Source: an uncultured Clostridia bacterium
Lineage (GTDB): Bacteria > Bacillota > Clostridia > Christensenellales > Borkfalkiaceae
Length of the DNA: 6,804 bases
Assembly (NCBI GenBank): GCA_947581885.1
Contig: CANPWF010000093.1
Coordinates: forward strand, 1-6,804
Reading direction: 5' to 3'
Shown: piece by piece, positions 6,122-6,804 of the stretch
How positions within the stretch are numbered: the stretch's first letter is position 1
How the letters are laid out: each line of letters starts with the position of its first letter
Program-made: the position numbers and the translations under genes
Notes under the pieces: generated by a model
What the model was told of the DNA's origin: nothing
Database searches by the model: none
What the model saw: only the letters and a program-made list of their open reading frames with translations

Positions 6122-6804
6122 GTGAACTGCAAAGTTTCGGTGCGCGGACTTTTGAGCGGGGCGGGCGCGCTTCTCATTGTGGCGGCGATGGCGTTCTTCC
6201 TCGCCGACCCCGCCCGCTACGCAAACTGCGTGCGCGAGGGCGTTTCGCTGTGGGCGGTGAGCGTTCTGCCCGCCGTGTTCCCCTTTCTGTTCCTCACCGC
6301 ACTGTTTACAAAGACGCCCCTCTTTTCTGCGCTCTCGCGGGCTTTGGAAAGACCCGCCGCGGCGCTCTTCCGCGTCTCGGGAGCGGGAGCCTCCGCCGCC
6401 GTGCTCGCCGCCGTCTCGGGCTATCCCGTGGGCGCGCGCACCGTTGCCGACCTTGCGGGCGGCGGCAAAGCGGAAGAAAAATTCCGCCTCGCCTGCCTTG
6501 CGACGACCTCGGGCCCCATGTTCCTCGTGGGCGTTGTGGGGAGCGCGATGGCGGGGAGCGCCGCCGCAGGCTGGCTTCTCCTTTTCTGCCACTTTTCGGG
6601 CGTGTGGACGGTGAGTTTTTTCCTGCGCTTCACGGGCAAAAAAGGCGCCCCCATCCCCCGAAAATTGCAAAAAACGGGCGGCGACGAACTGTACTCTTCC
6701 GTCCTCTCCATCCTGTGCGTGGGGGGCTCCATCGCCCTCTTTTCCGCCTTCGGGCAGATGCTTGCCGACCTTCTCCCCGCAGATGCGCCGACCGCCGTCG
6801 TTGC
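6122..6804 (+). CDS. ylbJ: YlbJ-like sporulation integral membrane protein, N-terminal part (continues beyond window)
   Basis: The frame is open from GTG 6122, one codon after an in-frame TAG, to the right edge (227 complete codons). It is strongly hydrophobic, with membrane segments near residues 9-28, 41-63, 88-104, 125-145, 147-168 and 193-215. Family marks are SLWAVSVLPAVFPF (42-55), SGYPVGAR (99-106), TTSGPMFLVG (128-137) and His157 after a membrane segment, the pattern of YlbJ proteins with a nucleoside-recognition (Gate) domain. YlbJ is a mother-cell sporulation protein of unknown biochemical activity, needed for normal heat-resistant spores in Bacillus (family knowledge). No good ribosome-binding sequence precedes the GTG; GTG 6140 or ATG 6188 are alternatives, but the latter would lose most of the first membrane segment. 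The gene is divergent from rarA across 54 bases. Confidence 0.8.
   Translation, partial: MNCKVSVRGLLSGAGALLIVAAMAFFLADPARYANCVREGVSLWAVSVLPAVFPFLFLTALFTKTPLFSALSRALERPAAALFRVSGAGASAAVLAAVSGYPVGARTVADLAGGGKAEEKFRLACLATTSGPMFLVGVVGSAMAGSAAAGWLLLFCHFSGVWTVSFFLRFTGKKGAPIPRKLQKTGGDELYSSVLSILCVGGSIALFSAFGQMLADLLPADAPTAVV

Noticed and set aside
6068..6670. N-terminal extension of rarA by about 200 residues
   Set aside because: The added residues are low-complexity His/Arg/Glu-rich sequence antisense to ylbJ. Known RarA proteins start at the equivalent of MDLF, and a suitable ribosome-binding sequence precedes 6067.
1..6804. tRNA, rRNA, CRISPR array, insertion sequence or prophage signals
   Set aside because: I found no clover-leaf, no regularly spaced direct repeats with unique spacers, no transposase or integrase frame and no terminal inverted repeats with target duplications.

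Overview
The window looks like a piece of chromosome from an anaerobic Gram-positive bacterium of the Clostridia, probably an uncultured gut lineage related to Christensenellales; that placement is an inference. The support is a YlbJ-type sporulation membrane protein, a Clostridia-like RarA, two lipoproteins with lipobox signal peptides and InlB-type (Listeria-Bacteroides) repeats, GC-rich coding DNA with strong avoidance of TTA, CTA and TCA codons, and AT-rich intergenic DNA carrying ordinary -35/-10 and AAGGAG signals.

Layout: positions 1-861 (minus) hold the N-terminal 287 codons of a lipoprotein with InlB B-repeats; the gene runs off the left edge. Positions 862-1016 are intergenic, with a strong hairpin but no clear promoter. 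Positions 1017-4472 (minus) encode an 1151-residue lipoprotein: a lipobox, one divergent InlB-like repeat, then about eleven tandem degenerate units, most opening with a Gly-x-Trp motif ('GTW' units, about 86-112 residues each). Positions 4473-4759 are an AT-rich regulatory region with the lipoprotein promoter, its leader hairpin and the rarA terminator. Positions 4760-6067 (minus) encode RarA. From 6122 on the plus strand a divergent ylbJ-like gene runs off the right edge.

The most notable signal is a pair of nine-G homopolymers (on the coding strand) in the large lipoprotein unit. One fills half of the spacer between a perfect TTGACA -35 and a TATTAT -10 box. The other lies inside the coding sequence, where a gain or loss of one G creates a stop within a few codons and removes the last two repeat units. 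Together they look like a two-level phase-variable switch (transcription level plus protein length) on a repeat-rich surface lipoprotein. The tracts, the spacing and the frameshift outcomes are read directly from the sequence; that they switch in the living population is an inference.

The two lipoprotein genes are on the same strand, 155 bases apart, and may be co-transcribed from the G-tract promoter, with the hairpin at 941-979 controlling read-through. RarA and YlbJ are housekeeping and sporulation functions with no evident link to the lipoproteins.
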